This document shows positions 33,882 through 41,867 of a DNA stretch of 44,005 nucleotides, in pieces. This stretch comes from Flavicella sp042091695 (lineage in GTDB: Bacteria; Bacteroidota; Bacteroidia; Flavobacteriales; Flavobacteriaceae). Positions within the stretch are counted from its first letter, which is position 1, and every line of letters begins with the position of its first letter. The stretch spans positions 1 to 44,005 of the forward strand of contig JBELHA010000025.1 in NCBI GenBank assembly GCA_042091695.1, in the 5' to 3' direction. The translations under genes were made by a program, and so were the position numbers. The notes under the pieces are model-generated. The model made no database searches. It was not told where the DNA came from and saw nothing but the letters and a program-made list of their open reading frames with translations.

Positions 33882-33955
33882 GTGCAGTATATCTAAGTAA
33901 AAAAATATATAAATTCACGCTGTAATACATATAGATTAGAAAAGTTTACTCACAT

Positions 33956-35194
33956 TTAAGCAAACTTAATAGATTTTGATGGGTTTATTTTCGTAATAAT
34001 TACAGAAGGAATCAATAACATTAGAAGGCATAAAAGCAAAGTACCCATATTCAAAAACAATACATGCCATAAATTGATAACAACAGGTGCGGTACTTACA
34101 TAGTACGTTTCTGGATCTAGTTGCACTAACTCGAAGTATTTTTGCAGTAATAACAAAACAATACCAATTAGATTACCAATACATAGACCTTTGAAAATGA
34201 TATAGGAAGCATTGTACAAAAATACTTTTCGTATACTCCAATTGTTCGCTCCCATAGATTTTAAAATACCAATGGTTTGTGTACGTTCCAATATCAAAAC
34301 AAGTAAAGCTGTAATCATATTAATTCCTGCAACCAAAATCATTATTCCAATAATGATAGTGATATTTTTGTCGAATAATTGCAACCATTCAAAAATTGCA
34401 GGATACAATTCTAAAATAGTTTTACTATTTAAAGTAGTGTCAATCTCGTCATAAATAGCAGCACCAAGTGCATCAATTTGATCAAAGTTTTCCAAAAAAA
34501 CTTCAAAACCACCAATTTGGTCTGACTTCCATTTGTTCAACTTTTGAATGTGTTTTAAATCACCTAAAATATAACTCTTATCAAAGTCATTAAAACCTGT
34601 GTTATAAATTCCGCACACCCTAAAAACACGTCTATTAGGAAGTTTATTTGGACTGTCTTTGATAAAGTATGTGTCAAACTTATCTCCTAATTGAATACTC
34701 AATCTTTCAGATATTATTTTTGAAATCAAGACCTCTGAAGTTCTAGCAATCGAGTCTATATTTGGTAATTGACCTTCAACGATATATTCTTCAAGCTTGC
34801 TCCAATCGTACTCGTGATCTACACCTTTTAAAACAATCCCCTCAAAATCTTTTTCTGTACGAATCAATCCCGCTTTTATAGCATAAGCTTGGACCTTGGT
34901 CACCCCACTTACTTTATTGAAATCCGGATAAAAATCTTGTTGCTTTGAAATCGGGAATTGACTGGTCTCAGAGGTATTATTATCATAATTCACAATGGAA
35001 ACGTGCCCATTGAATAAAGAAAGTTTCTCCCTTATTTTGTGCTTCAAACCAATGCCTGTAGCAACTGTTACCAACATCATCACCATCCCCAAAGAAATCG
35101 CTGTAATCGCAATTTTTATAATTGGAGATGAAATGCTACTTTTATCTTTCTTAGTAGTTCTAAAACGTCTGGCTAAAAATAATTCGTAATTCAA
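33956..35194 (-). CDS. LolC/LolE-type ABC transporter permease
   Basis: A 412-residue inner-membrane FtsX-family permease resembling the lipoprotein-release subunits LolC/LolE. It has four membrane segments in the classic 1+3 layout: one near 25-48, then three near 275-300, 320-345 and 370-397. A periplasmic MacB_PCD-like domain lies between the first two. The N-terminus MNYELFLARRFRTTKKDKSS matches the cytoplasmic start of LolC/E. Residues ERTQTIGILKSMGANNWSIRKVFLYN form the coupling loop to the ATPase. The ATPase (LolD) is not adjacent. Its promoter lies within the first codons of the divergent NamZ gene. Confidence 0.88.
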   Translation of the reverse strand: MNYELFLARRFRTTKKDKSSISSPIIKIAITAISLGMVMMLVTVATGIGLKHKIREKLSLFNGHVSIVNYDNNTSETSQFPISKQQDFYPDFNKVSGVTKVQAYAIKAGLIRTEKDFEGIVLKGVDHEYDWSKLEEYIVEGQLPNIDSIARTSEVLISKIISERLSIQLGDKFDTYFIKDSPNKLPNRRVFRVCGIYNTGFNDFDKSYILGDLKHIQKLNKWKSDQIGGFEVFLENFDQIDALGAAIYDEIDTTLNSKTILELYPAIFEWLQLFDKNITIIIGIMILVAGINMITALLVLILERTQTIGILKSMGANNWSIRKVFLYNASYIIFKGLCIGNLIGIVLLLLQKYFELVQLDPETYYVSTAPVVINLWHVLFLNMGTLLLCLLMLLIPSVIITKINPSKSIKFA

Positions 35195-35206
35195 GGAAAT
35201 CGATTC

Positions 35207-36463
35207 ATGTTAAAATTCAAAAATACATATAATAATTGGGGAGTAGACATAAAATTTTTAAGAATAAAAAAGAAGTACGAACTCTTCTTTGTACCTCTTT
35301 TTTGTTTCGCAATGCTATTCACTTCAATTGCTTGCACTGCCCAAAAAAGCACATCAAATATTAGTGTCGCCGCAAACAATACGGCTGCTTATATTCCTTT
35401 GTTAGCAGCAAAAAACATCGCTGTTGTGGCCAATCAAACCTCTGTTATTTACAAAAACTCAAAGCAAGACAGTCATAACCATCTTGTAGACTCATTATTA
35501 CAACAGGGCATCAATATCATTCAGGTTTTTTCACCCGAGCATGGATTTCGTGGCAAAGCTGATGCAGCAGAACATGTAGCAAATGGGATAGATACAAAAA
35601 CAGGGTTGCCTATTATATCACTTTATGGCAAACATAAAAAACCTTCAACAGAAGACCTTAAAAATATAGAACTTGTTTTGTTTGATATTCAAGATGTCGG
35701 TGTGCGTTTCTACACCTATATTTCTACCTTACATTATGTGATGGAAGCTTGTGCTGAAAACAAGATACCTATTGTAGTACTTGACAGACCCAATCCTAAC
35801 GGACATTATGTAGACGGTCCTATGCTAGAAAGTAAACACAAAAGCTTCGTCGGCATGCATCCTGTTCCACTAGTCTACGGAATGACTATTGGTGAATATG
35901 CACAAATGATCAATGGTGAAAGGTGGTTGAAAAACGGTTTGCAAGCAAACCTCACCGTAATACCTTTGAAAAATTACGATCATAAAACACCTTATAATCT
36001 ACCGATACGCCCCTCACCTAACCTTCCAAATGCAAGATCGATAAACCTATATCCTTCGTTAGGTTTTTTTGAGGGAACAACTGTAAATGCAGGTAGAGGT
36101 ACCGAAAATCAATTCCAACAATTTGGAGCACCATGGTTTCCCTTTACTGGTTTACAATACAAACCCATCGCTAATTTTGGAGCCAAATACCCTAAACACA
36201 AAAACAAAACCTGCAATGGAATTGATTTAAAAAACCAGAAAAATATTGACAAAGTTAACATACAATGGCTCGTGGATGCCTATCATAAAACACGAAATGC
36301 AAATGAAGCTTTTTTTGGAAAAACCTTTACTGTTCATGTAGGAAACACAAAACTCCAAAAACAATTAGAAAATGGGTGGACAGCTAAAGAAATTCAAAAT
36401 TCATGGAAAAATGAGGTAAAAACCTTTAAAAAAACGAGAAAAAAATATTTGCTTTACGAGTAA
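35207..36463 (+). CDS. namZ: NamZ-like (DUF1343) exo-beta-N-acetylmuramidase lipoprotein
   Basis: A 418-residue DUF1343 protein; the characterised Bacillus member NamZ removes terminal N-acetylmuramic acid from peptidoglycan fragments. Family blocks: VFSPEHGFRGKADAAEHV, LFDIQDVGVRFYTYISTLHY, VLDRPNPNG, LPIRPSPNLPN and GRGTENQFQQFGAPWF. The hydrophobic start has a lipobox-like SIAC at about 41-43, so it is probably a surface or periplasmic lipoprotein. The ATG at 35207 is the only ATG before the signal region. It lies 12 bases from the divergent permease start and upstream of that gene's promoter box, so a later non-ATG start cannot be excluded. Confidence 0.87.
   Translation: MLKFKNTYNNWGVDIKFLRIKKKYELFFVPLFCFAMLFTSIACTAQKSTSNISVAANNTAAYIPLLAAKNIAVVANQTSVIYKNSKQDSHNHLVDSLLQQGINIIQVFSPEHGFRGKADAAEHVANGIDTKTGLPIISLYGKHKKPSTEDLKNIELVLFDIQDVGVRFYTYISTLHYVMEACAENKIPIVVLDRPNPNGHYVDGPMLESKHKSFVGMHPVPLVYGMTIGEYAQMINGERWLKNGLQANLTVIPLKNYDHKTPYNLPIRPSPNLPNARSINLYPSLGFFEGTTVNAGRGTENQFQQFGAPWFPFTGLQYKPIANFGAKYPKHKNKTCNGIDLKNQKNIDKVNIQWLVDAYHKTRNANEAFFGKTFTVHVGNTKLQKQLENGWTAKEIQNSWKNEVKTFKKTRKKYLLYE
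35218..35225 (-). promoter_or_regulatory. Permease promoter -7 box
   Basis: TATTTTTG on the minus strand, exact consensus, 23 bases upstream of the permease ATG at 35194 and inside codons 4-7 of the NamZ frame. Confidence 0.5.
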
Positions 36464-36801
36464 AACGTCAAAGCACTCTCTGAAACCTTTACTTTTTTAA
36501 TTTTCCAATCATAGGACTTTCCTTTATGGATGATTCGCAATTTAAAAAACGGACTTTCGGTTTTTTCCTTTAACAAAAGGGTCGCTTTTTTTACCAAATA
36601 AGCATCTTCTATGACAAACACTTCAAAACTGGACTGCTGTACTTGAAAAATATCAAAGTCTAAACCTTTGCATATTTTAAAAGAAAAAATGGTGTATTTA
36701 CCCTCAAAAAAAGCGAGGCAATTTTTAGCAAAAAACTGTTTTTCTGAAATTGAATCACTGTAACAATAAGTGAAAAATTTTGTAACTCGAAAAAAAAACA
36801 T
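36454..36801 (-). CDS. Hypothetical protein
   Basis: I do not recognise this 115-residue protein. It is rich in phenylalanine and lysine, with no signal peptide or clear membrane segment. The pattern suggests beta strands (GKYTIFSFK, FDIFQVQQSSFEVFVIEDAY, FKLRIIHKGKSYDWKIKKVKV). It starts 30 bases after the YkgJ-type gene on the same strand and has no -7 box of its own, so it may be translated from that mRNA. Its last 10 bases overlap the 3' end of the convergent NamZ gene. It could be a real small gene or the remnant of a longer one; composition argues mildly for coding. Confidence 0.45.
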   Translation of the reverse strand: MFFFRVTKFFTYCYSDSISEKQFFAKNCLAFFEGKYTIFSFKICKGLDFDIFQVQQSSFEVFVIEDAYLVKKATLLLKEKTESPFFKLRIIHKGKSYDWKIKKVKVSESALTFYS

Positions 36802-36831
36802 CTAGGTGTCAATTGTGGGCTAAAATACTAA

Positions 36832-37368
36832 TTATTTAAATTTAGTTTCAGCAGATTTCTTGCCTCCTAAAGGGATGGCTTTTTTAAGGTTTTCAATAAT
36901 ATTAAAAGTAGCAGGACATATTTCAGCATTTTTGACCGTCAAATCCGTAATTTGTATGAATTTCTTTCGATTCGTATGTGGATATTCACTACAAGCCTTA
37001 GGACGTACGTCATAAATTGTACAACTGTTGTCGTTTTCATCTAAAAAATGACAGGGAACATTTTGTAACACATAAAAATCATCGGAATCTCTTTCTAAAA
37101 ACTGGCTGATAAAGCGAGCTTCTTTCATTCGGAAGTGTCTAGAAATACGCTGAATGTCTTTTTCTGTTAGAATCGGACTTGAAGTTTTACAACAATTCGC
37201 ACAACTCATACAATCTGTTTTTGAAAACTCTTTATCGTGTAAATCACGCATCGTCAAATCTAGAGTTTTGGGGGTGCGCTTTTTCAAACGTTGAAAATAC
37301 TTCAATGTTTCCTTCTCAACTTCTTTAGCGTCCTTATGTAACGTTTCTAACTGTTTCTCGATATTCAT
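36832..37368 (-). CDS. YkgJ-family cysteine-cluster protein
   Basis: A 178-residue cytosolic protein of the YkgJ/CxxCxxCC family, predicted to bind zinc or an iron-sulfur cluster through conserved cysteines: CMSCANCC, then CHF, CTIYDVRPKACSEYP and a final CPA. The start is 37368 (MNIEKQLETLHKDAKE); a longer frame to 37398 lies upstream of the promoter box and adds ten unsupported residues. The family is annotated as putative metal chelators or Fe-S proteins, with some members linked to flagellin or protein N-methylation; the role here is unknown. Confidence 0.85.
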   Translation of the reverse strand: MNIEKQLETLHKDAKEVEKETLKYFQRLKKRTPKTLDLTMRDLHDKEFSKTDCMSCANCCKTSSPILTEKDIQRISRHFRMKEARFISQFLERDSDDFYVLQNVPCHFLDENDNSCTIYDVRPKACSEYPHTNRKKFIQITDLTVKNAEICPATFNIIENLKKAIPLGGKKSAETKFK

Positions 37369-37372
37369 ATCA

Positions 37373-37380
37373 CAAAGATA
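37373..37380 (-). promoter_or_regulatory. YkgJ-type gene promoter -7 box
   Basis: TATCTTTG on the minus strand, exact consensus, four bases from the ATG at 37368. A TTG (37398-37396) lies 15 bases upstream. Predicts a leaderless mRNA. Confidence 0.6.
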
Positions 37381-37483
37381 GCAGAATTTGAGATGCAATG
37401 CGTCTACAAAACTAGTTTAGAATCATTACAACCTTAGGTTTTCCTTCATGTTACACTAGGGATTGTCTATTCAATTCAGGTTA

Positions 37484-37510
37484 TTGCTTGTTCAAAACTT
37501 TGTACCTTTG
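37484..37510 (+). promoter_or_regulatory. miaA promoter
   Basis: TTG (37484-37486), 16-base spacer, TACCTTTG (37503-37510), then 26 bases to the TTG start codon at 37537. The position supports that start. Confidence 0.65.
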
Positions 37511-37536
37511 GCTGACACAATCAAATCGAAAATACA

Positions 37537-38439
37537 TTGAAACATCTTATTACAGTAGTAGGTCCCACAGCTATAGGAAAAACATCCTTGAGTATTGCAC
37601 TTGCAACTAGTTTTAAAGCACCTATTATCTCATGTGACTCAAGACAGTTTTACAAAGAAACTAAAATAGGTACAGCTGTCCCAACAGAGGAAGAACAAGC
37701 GAAAGCGCCTCACTATTTTATTCAAAATCGCTCTATTTTTGAAGATTATAATGTGGGACAATTTGAACGAGATACACTGGAATTACTCGAGGCATTATTC
37801 CAAGAAAACGAGGTGGTCATTATGGTAGGTGGAAGTGGCCTGTATGTTGATGCTGTCCTAAAAGGGTTGGACTATTTTCCTGACATCAAACCTGAAATAC
37901 GTGAACAACTCAATGAAGATTTAGAAAAAGAGGGCTTACAAGTTTTACAACAAAGGCTAAAGTCATTAGATTTGGAAACCTACAACAGTATTGCAATCGA
38001 AAATCCACATCGTGTCATTAGAGCGCTTGAAGTTTGTATCGGCTCAGGAAAAACTTATGCTTCCTTTAAAAACAAACCTAAAAAAGAACGGAACTTTAAC
38101 TCTATAAAAGTTGGCTTAGAAGCTGATAGAAAAATAATTTACGATCGTATCAACCATCGTGTAGATGTGATGATCAATGAAGGCTTGATCGAAGAGGCAA
38201 AAAAAATGTACCCTCACAAAAATCTAAATGCACTTCAAACTGTTGGATACAGAGAATTGTTTGCCTACTTTGACGGGACGATTAGTCTAGAATTTGCTAT
38301 CGAAGAAATCAAAAAAAACACCAGGAGGTTTGCAAAACGACAGTTGACATGGTTTCGGAGAGATACCGAAACGCTATGGTTTGATTACAGCATACCTAAA
38401 AATATAATTGCAGCAAAATTACAAGCTATTATTTCTTAA
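37537..38439 (+). CDS. miaA: tRNA dimethylallyltransferase
   Basis: Adds a dimethylallyl group to N6 of A37 in tRNAs that read codons starting with U. The 300-residue enzyme has the P-loop GPTAIGKT at 9-16, the DSRQ motif at 34-37 (SCDSRQFYKE), GGSGLYVDAVLKG and the C-terminal KNTRRFAKRQLTWFRRD. The start codon is TTG: the frame has no ATG between the upstream in-frame stop at 37513 and the P-loop, and the family N-terminus (KHLITVVGPTA) begins directly at 37537. Good promoter upstream. No strong terminator was seen before dapD. Confidence 0.95.
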   Translation: MKHLITVVGPTAIGKTSLSIALATSFKAPIISCDSRQFYKETKIGTAVPTEEEQAKAPHYFIQNRSIFEDYNVGQFERDTLELLEALFQENEVVIMVGGSGLYVDAVLKGLDYFPDIKPEIREQLNEDLEKEGLQVLQQRLKSLDLETYNSIAIENPHRVIRALEVCIGSGKTYASFKNKPKKERNFNSIKVGLEADRKIIYDRINHRVDVMINEGLIEEAKKMYPHKNLNALQTVGYRELFAYFDGTISLEFAIEEIKKNTRRFAKRQLTWFRRDTETLWFDYSIPKNIIAAKLQAIIS

Positions 38440-38538
38440 TAATTCAGAAAAAAACCAACATAATATTAATATCTCAAATAAAAGAGGACTATTCTTTAAA
38501 TAGTGAATATTCTTTTAAATTGAATTTTGTTGCAGGTA

Positions 38539-38574
38539 TTTGAAAGGATATTTCTCTCCCTTTACTTATATTTG
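38539..38574 (+). promoter_or_regulatory. dapD promoter
   Basis: TTTG (38539-38542), 24-base spacer, TATATTTG (38567-38574), then 24 bases to the ATG at 38599. This excludes the longer frame that begins at 38527. Confidence 0.6.
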
Positions 38575-38598
38575 CTAACGAAACAAATAGCAAATACC

Positions 38599-39765
38599 AT
38601 GAATACCATTGACAATTTTAAAGAATACGTTCAAAGCATAACCTCACAAGAAAATTATGCGAAGCCATTGGCTTTCGGCTTGGGAATCAGAAGAGCTAAA
38701 GGAGCGAAAACATTAGATGTTAACTTTCCAAATATCAATTGGAACAGTGCATTTGGATCTGCAGCTTTATTGCAAGATGTAACCGGGTATACTGCAACAG
38801 AAAATGGGTTCACTACAGTTTCAAAAGCCCAATTGCAAACTGCTTTTGATAACTTTGCTGCTTTTCATCATGAAATAGAAAAGCATCCAAATATTGTTAC
38901 CATCAAACAATTGTTAGACAATTACAACCAACCAGAAGGATATCAGGAGATTGATGTAATTGCTTATTTTCTATTCGACAAAGACCAAGCAGTTGTCTCA
39001 GCAGAAGAAGGTTATTTTAAACTTCAATGTTTGTCACAATTACACGTAAAACCTCACGGTTTGAGTTTAGAAGGTGTATTTGGAAAACTAAACAACGTAG
39101 CTTGGACTAACAAAGGTCCTATTTTACCTGAAGACATCAATGAAGAGCGCATCAAAGCAACCTTCAAAGGAGATATTATTAATGTAACACATGTAGATAA
39201 ATTCCCTTATATGGTTGACTATAACGTGCCAGATGGAGTACGTATAACTTCTGCCTCACAAGTGAGATTGGGAGCTCATACAGCAGTTGGAACTACTGTA
39301 ATGCCAGCAGGATATATCAACTTTAATGCAGGAACATTAGGAAATGCGATGATTGAAGGACGCGTATCTGCGGGAGTAATCGTAGGTCACGATTCTGATC
39401 TAGGAGGAGGTGTTTCAATTATGGGAACGCTTTCAGGAGGAAATAAAAATGTGATTTCTATCGGAGACAAGTGTCTTTTAGGTGCCAATTCTGGTACGGG
39501 AATCTCCTTAGGGTTTGGATGTACAATTGCAGCTGGAGTCTATGTAACTGCTGCCGCAAAAGTATGGATGTACAACGAAAATAAAGAACCTATTAATGGT
39601 GACGGAAATGTAGTCAAAGAAGGTGAAAATATTGTGAAAGGAGCCGAATTGAACGGTAGAGATAAACTGTTATTTTTACTGGACAGTACAAACGGTCACT
39701 TGACTTGTAGACCCAATCCTAAAACGATTGAATTGAATGCGAGTTTGCATGTCAAAAATGACTAA
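38599..39765 (+). CDS. dapD: Tetrahydrodipicolinate N-succinyltransferase, long form
   Basis: Succinylates 2,3,4,5-tetrahydrodipicolinate in lysine and diaminopimelate synthesis, needed for peptidoglycan. I start at 38599 (MNTIDNFKEYVQ), giving 388 residues. The sequence resembles the Pseudomonas/actinobacterial type, not the 274-residue enterobacterial one: KPHGLSLEGVFGKLNNVAWT, DKFPYMVDYNVPDGVRI, and the hexapeptide beta-helix with MIEGRVSAGVIVGHDSDLGG. An N-terminal alpha/beta region of about 150 residues precedes the helix. Works as a trimer in characterised enzymes. Separate promoter and terminator, no other dap genes nearby. Confidence 0.9.
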   Translation: MNTIDNFKEYVQSITSQENYAKPLAFGLGIRRAKGAKTLDVNFPNINWNSAFGSAALLQDVTGYTATENGFTTVSKAQLQTAFDNFAAFHHEIEKHPNIVTIKQLLDNYNQPEGYQEIDVIAYFLFDKDQAVVSAEEGYFKLQCLSQLHVKPHGLSLEGVFGKLNNVAWTNKGPILPEDINEERIKATFKGDIINVTHVDKFPYMVDYNVPDGVRITSASQVRLGAHTAVGTTVMPAGYINFNAGTLGNAMIEGRVSAGVIVGHDSDLGGGVSIMGTLSGGNKNVISIGDKCLLGANSGTGISLGFGCTIAAGVYVTAAAKVWMYNENKEPINGDGNVVKEGENIVKGAELNGRDKLLFLLDSTNGHLTCRPNPKTIELNASLHVKND

Positions 39766-39789
39766 AGAATAACACAATTAATGCAGTCT

Positions 39790-39820
39790 AACCGATACAT
39801 TTGTTTGTATCGGTTTTTTT
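39790..39820 (+). terminator. dapD terminator
   Basis: A 10-bp stem (39790-39799 with 39806-39815), six-base loop and T tract, 25 bases after the dapD stop. Confidence 0.85.
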
Positions 39821-39876
39821 ATTTTAGAATTGAAGTGAATGTTACATATGACGCGCAATTGTAACAAGATATTAAT

Positions 39877-39884
39877 TACATTTG
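39877..39884 (+). promoter_or_regulatory. smpB promoter -7 box
   Basis: TACATTTG, exact consensus, only seven bases before the smpB ATG at 39892; TTG at 39859-39861 is 15 bases upstream. Predicts a leaderless or nearly leaderless mRNA. Confidence 0.6.
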
Positions 39885-39891
39885 TAGAAAT

Positions 39892-40347
39892 ATGCAGAAA
39901 AAAATCAACATACAAAACAAGAAGGCTCGCTTCGAATATGAAATTATTGACAAGTACACCGCAGGAATTCAATTAACGGGTACTGAAATAAAATCAATAC
40001 GAGAAAGTAAAGCTCGTATTACTGAGAGCTTTTGTGAATTCAACGAGAGAGGAGAGTTGTTTGTTGTCAATATGTATATCGAAGAATACATCTATGGACA
40101 CTCCTACAACCACAAGCCAAAAAGTACTCGAAGATTGTTACTCAATAAGAGAGAATTAAAAAAACTAGAAAAAGAAGTTAAAAACGTAGGACTTACTATT
40201 GTCCCTTTACGTCTTTTTATGACAGATAAAGGTTGGGCCAAAATTGACATAGCGCTCTGTAGAGGTAAAAAGATACACGACAAAAGAGAAACAATCAAAG
40301 ACAGAGATAACAAAAAGGATTTGGCACGTATCAAAAAAAATTTTTAA
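39892..40347 (+). CDS. smpB: SsrA-binding protein SmpB
   Basis: Binds tmRNA and delivers it to stalled ribosomes in trans-translation. The 151-residue protein has the usual SmpB start (MQKKINIQNKKARFEYEII), the conserved GIQLTGTEIKSIRESKARI, the second block YIEEYIYGHSYNH, and the basic C-terminal tail KKIHDKRETIKDRDNKKD that reaches the decoding centre. Full length. It leads a plus-strand run with a UbiA-family gene (25 bases away), maf and a BNR protein. tmRNA (ssrA) itself is not seen in the window. Confidence 0.96.
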   Translation: MQKKINIQNKKARFEYEIIDKYTAGIQLTGTEIKSIRESKARITESFCEFNERGELFVVNMYIEEYIYGHSYNHKPKSTRRLLLNKRELKKLEKEVKNVGLTIVPLRLFMTDKGWAKIDIALCRGKKIHDKRETIKDRDNKKDLARIKKNF

Positions 40348-40372
40348 GCTAAACTTTAGTCTTTATATCCCT

Positions 40373-41272
40373 ATGAAGTTACTTCACAATTTAGCAACTA
40401 TTCTACAATTAATACGTTGGAAAAATCTCATTTTACTACTAATTACACAGAGTATCTTTTACCTGTTGTTGCTCTTTCCAACTGTTAAATTTACTAGAAT
40501 ACCTCCCTCCTTTTATTATTTAATGGTCGCTACACTCACTATTGCTGCTGCTGGTTATATTATCAATGATTTTTTTGATATTGTTTGTGACCGTATTAAC
40601 AAACCTAAAAAAACATATATTACAACGCATATTTCCAAGAAAAGAGCCTTGTATCTGTATGGTATTTTGAACTTTATAGGTCTATATGCTGGAATACAGC
40701 TCTGTATATTATTGGAAAAAAGCACATACTCAATTGTATTTTTAAGTATCGTATTTTCATTGTATGCCTACTCAAAACACCTAAAAAAAACACCTTTAGT
40801 CGGCAACATACTTATTTCTATATTGGTAGTCAGTAACACATTGATATTGTATTATTTTCCGTTTGGAGAATCGGAGAAAGAAACAACGCTTTTACTACAA
40901 TTTTCATTATTTGCCTTTTGCATCAATATATTACGAGAAATGGTAAAAGATCTTGAAGATATAAACGGAGATTATAATGCGGGAATGCACACCTTACCAA
41001 TCGTGTTGGGTAGAGAAAGAAGTATCAAGGTAATCTTGAGTTTCACCTGTATTACCGTGATTTTATTTATTCGGTTTTGTCTTGTGCAACTAGAAGAAAA
41101 AACTTATTTTCAAATAGCTTATCTACTCACTATAATTGCACCCCTATTTTATTTTATGATTCAATTGCACGCAAGTAAAACAAAAAGGCATTTTAACAAG
41201 ATGAGTCTATTGTTGAAAAGAATACTGATAGTTGGACTCCTATTTATTACATTGTTATGCTACACAAATTAA
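40373..41272 (+). CDS. UbiA-family prenyltransferase
   Basis: A 299-residue membrane enzyme with about eight hydrophobic segments that transfers a polyprenyl chain to an acceptor. The first aspartate motif is intact (NDFFDIVCDRINKP from residue 65, with D66, D69 and D73) and the second is KDLEDINGDYNAG. Flavobacterial homologues are often annotated as geranylgeranylglycerol-phosphate geranylgeranyltransferase, but the acceptor cannot be deduced from sequence; quinone or heme side-chain synthesis are alternatives. Overlaps maf by 16 bases. Confidence 0.88.
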   Translation: MKLLHNLATILQLIRWKNLILLLITQSIFYLLLLFPTVKFTRIPPSFYYLMVATLTIAAAGYIINDFFDIVCDRINKPKKTYITTHISKKRALYLYGILNFIGLYAGIQLCILLEKSTYSIVFLSIVFSLYAYSKHLKKTPLVGNILISILVVSNTLILYYFPFGESEKETTLLLQFSLFAFCINILREMVKDLEDINGDYNAGMHTLPIVLGRERSIKVILSFTCITVILFIRFCLVQLEEKTYFQIAYLLTIIAPLFYFMIQLHASKTKRHFNKMSLLLKRILIVGLLFITLLCYTN

Positions 41273-41838
41273 TCGAAAAATTCGATATCATTCTCGCTTC
41301 GGGGTCACCGAGAAGACAACAGTTTTTAAAAGACTTACATATTCCACATCGCATTCAGCTTTTTGAAGTGGAAGAGATTTATCCAAAAGAGTTAAAACGT
41401 GAAGAGATTCCCGTCTATTTGAGTCAATTAAAAGCAAGCCCTTTTGATTCGATACTTAAAGAGAACGAGTTGGTGATTACATCTGATACAATTGTATGGT
41501 CTGATGAACAAGCTTTAGGAAAACCAAAAAATGCAAAAGAGGCTTTTACTACCCTACGCAAACTTTCTGGTACAATGCACGAAGTAATAACTGCAGTTTG
41601 CTTAAAATCAGCTAAAAAAGAGACAATCATTCACGATACTACAAAAGTATATTTTTCTGATTTGACTGACGCTGAAATCAATTATTATATAGAAAACTTC
41701 AAACCCTATGACAAAGCAGGAAGTTATGGGATTCAAGAATGGATAGGATATATTGGTGTAGAGAAAATTGAAGGAAATTATTCAAATGTAATGGGACTTC
41801 CTCTACAAAAAATGTACCAAGCACTAAAAGAACTTTAA
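41257..41838 (+). CDS. maf: Maf nucleoside triphosphate pyrophosphatase
   Basis: House-cleaning enzyme that hydrolyses non-canonical or excess nucleoside triphosphates (dTTP/UTP in the YhdE type) to monophosphates. The 193-residue protein has the Maf start ILASGSPRRQQFL (12-24), with the S/R residues that bind phosphates, and the catalytic SDTIVW and DKAGSYGIQEW motifs. The QEW form of the last motif fits the dTTP/UTPase subgroup. Its start overlaps the UbiA-family gene, indicating translational coupling. Confidence 0.94.
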   Translation: MLHKLIEKFDIILASGSPRRQQFLKDLHIPHRIQLFEVEEIYPKELKREEIPVYLSQLKASPFDSILKENELVITSDTIVWSDEQALGKPKNAKEAFTTLRKLSGTMHEVITAVCLKSAKKETIIHDTTKVYFSDLTDAEINYYIENFKPYDKAGSYGIQEWIGYIGVEKIEGNYSNVMGLPLQKMYQALKEL

Positions 41839-41867
41839 TCAACAAAATTGCTATAAATTAAAAAAAT

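Noticed and set aside
38484..38516. Short AT-rich hairpin after miaA as a terminator
   Set aside because: The stem is only about six pairs without a proper T tract; I would not call it.
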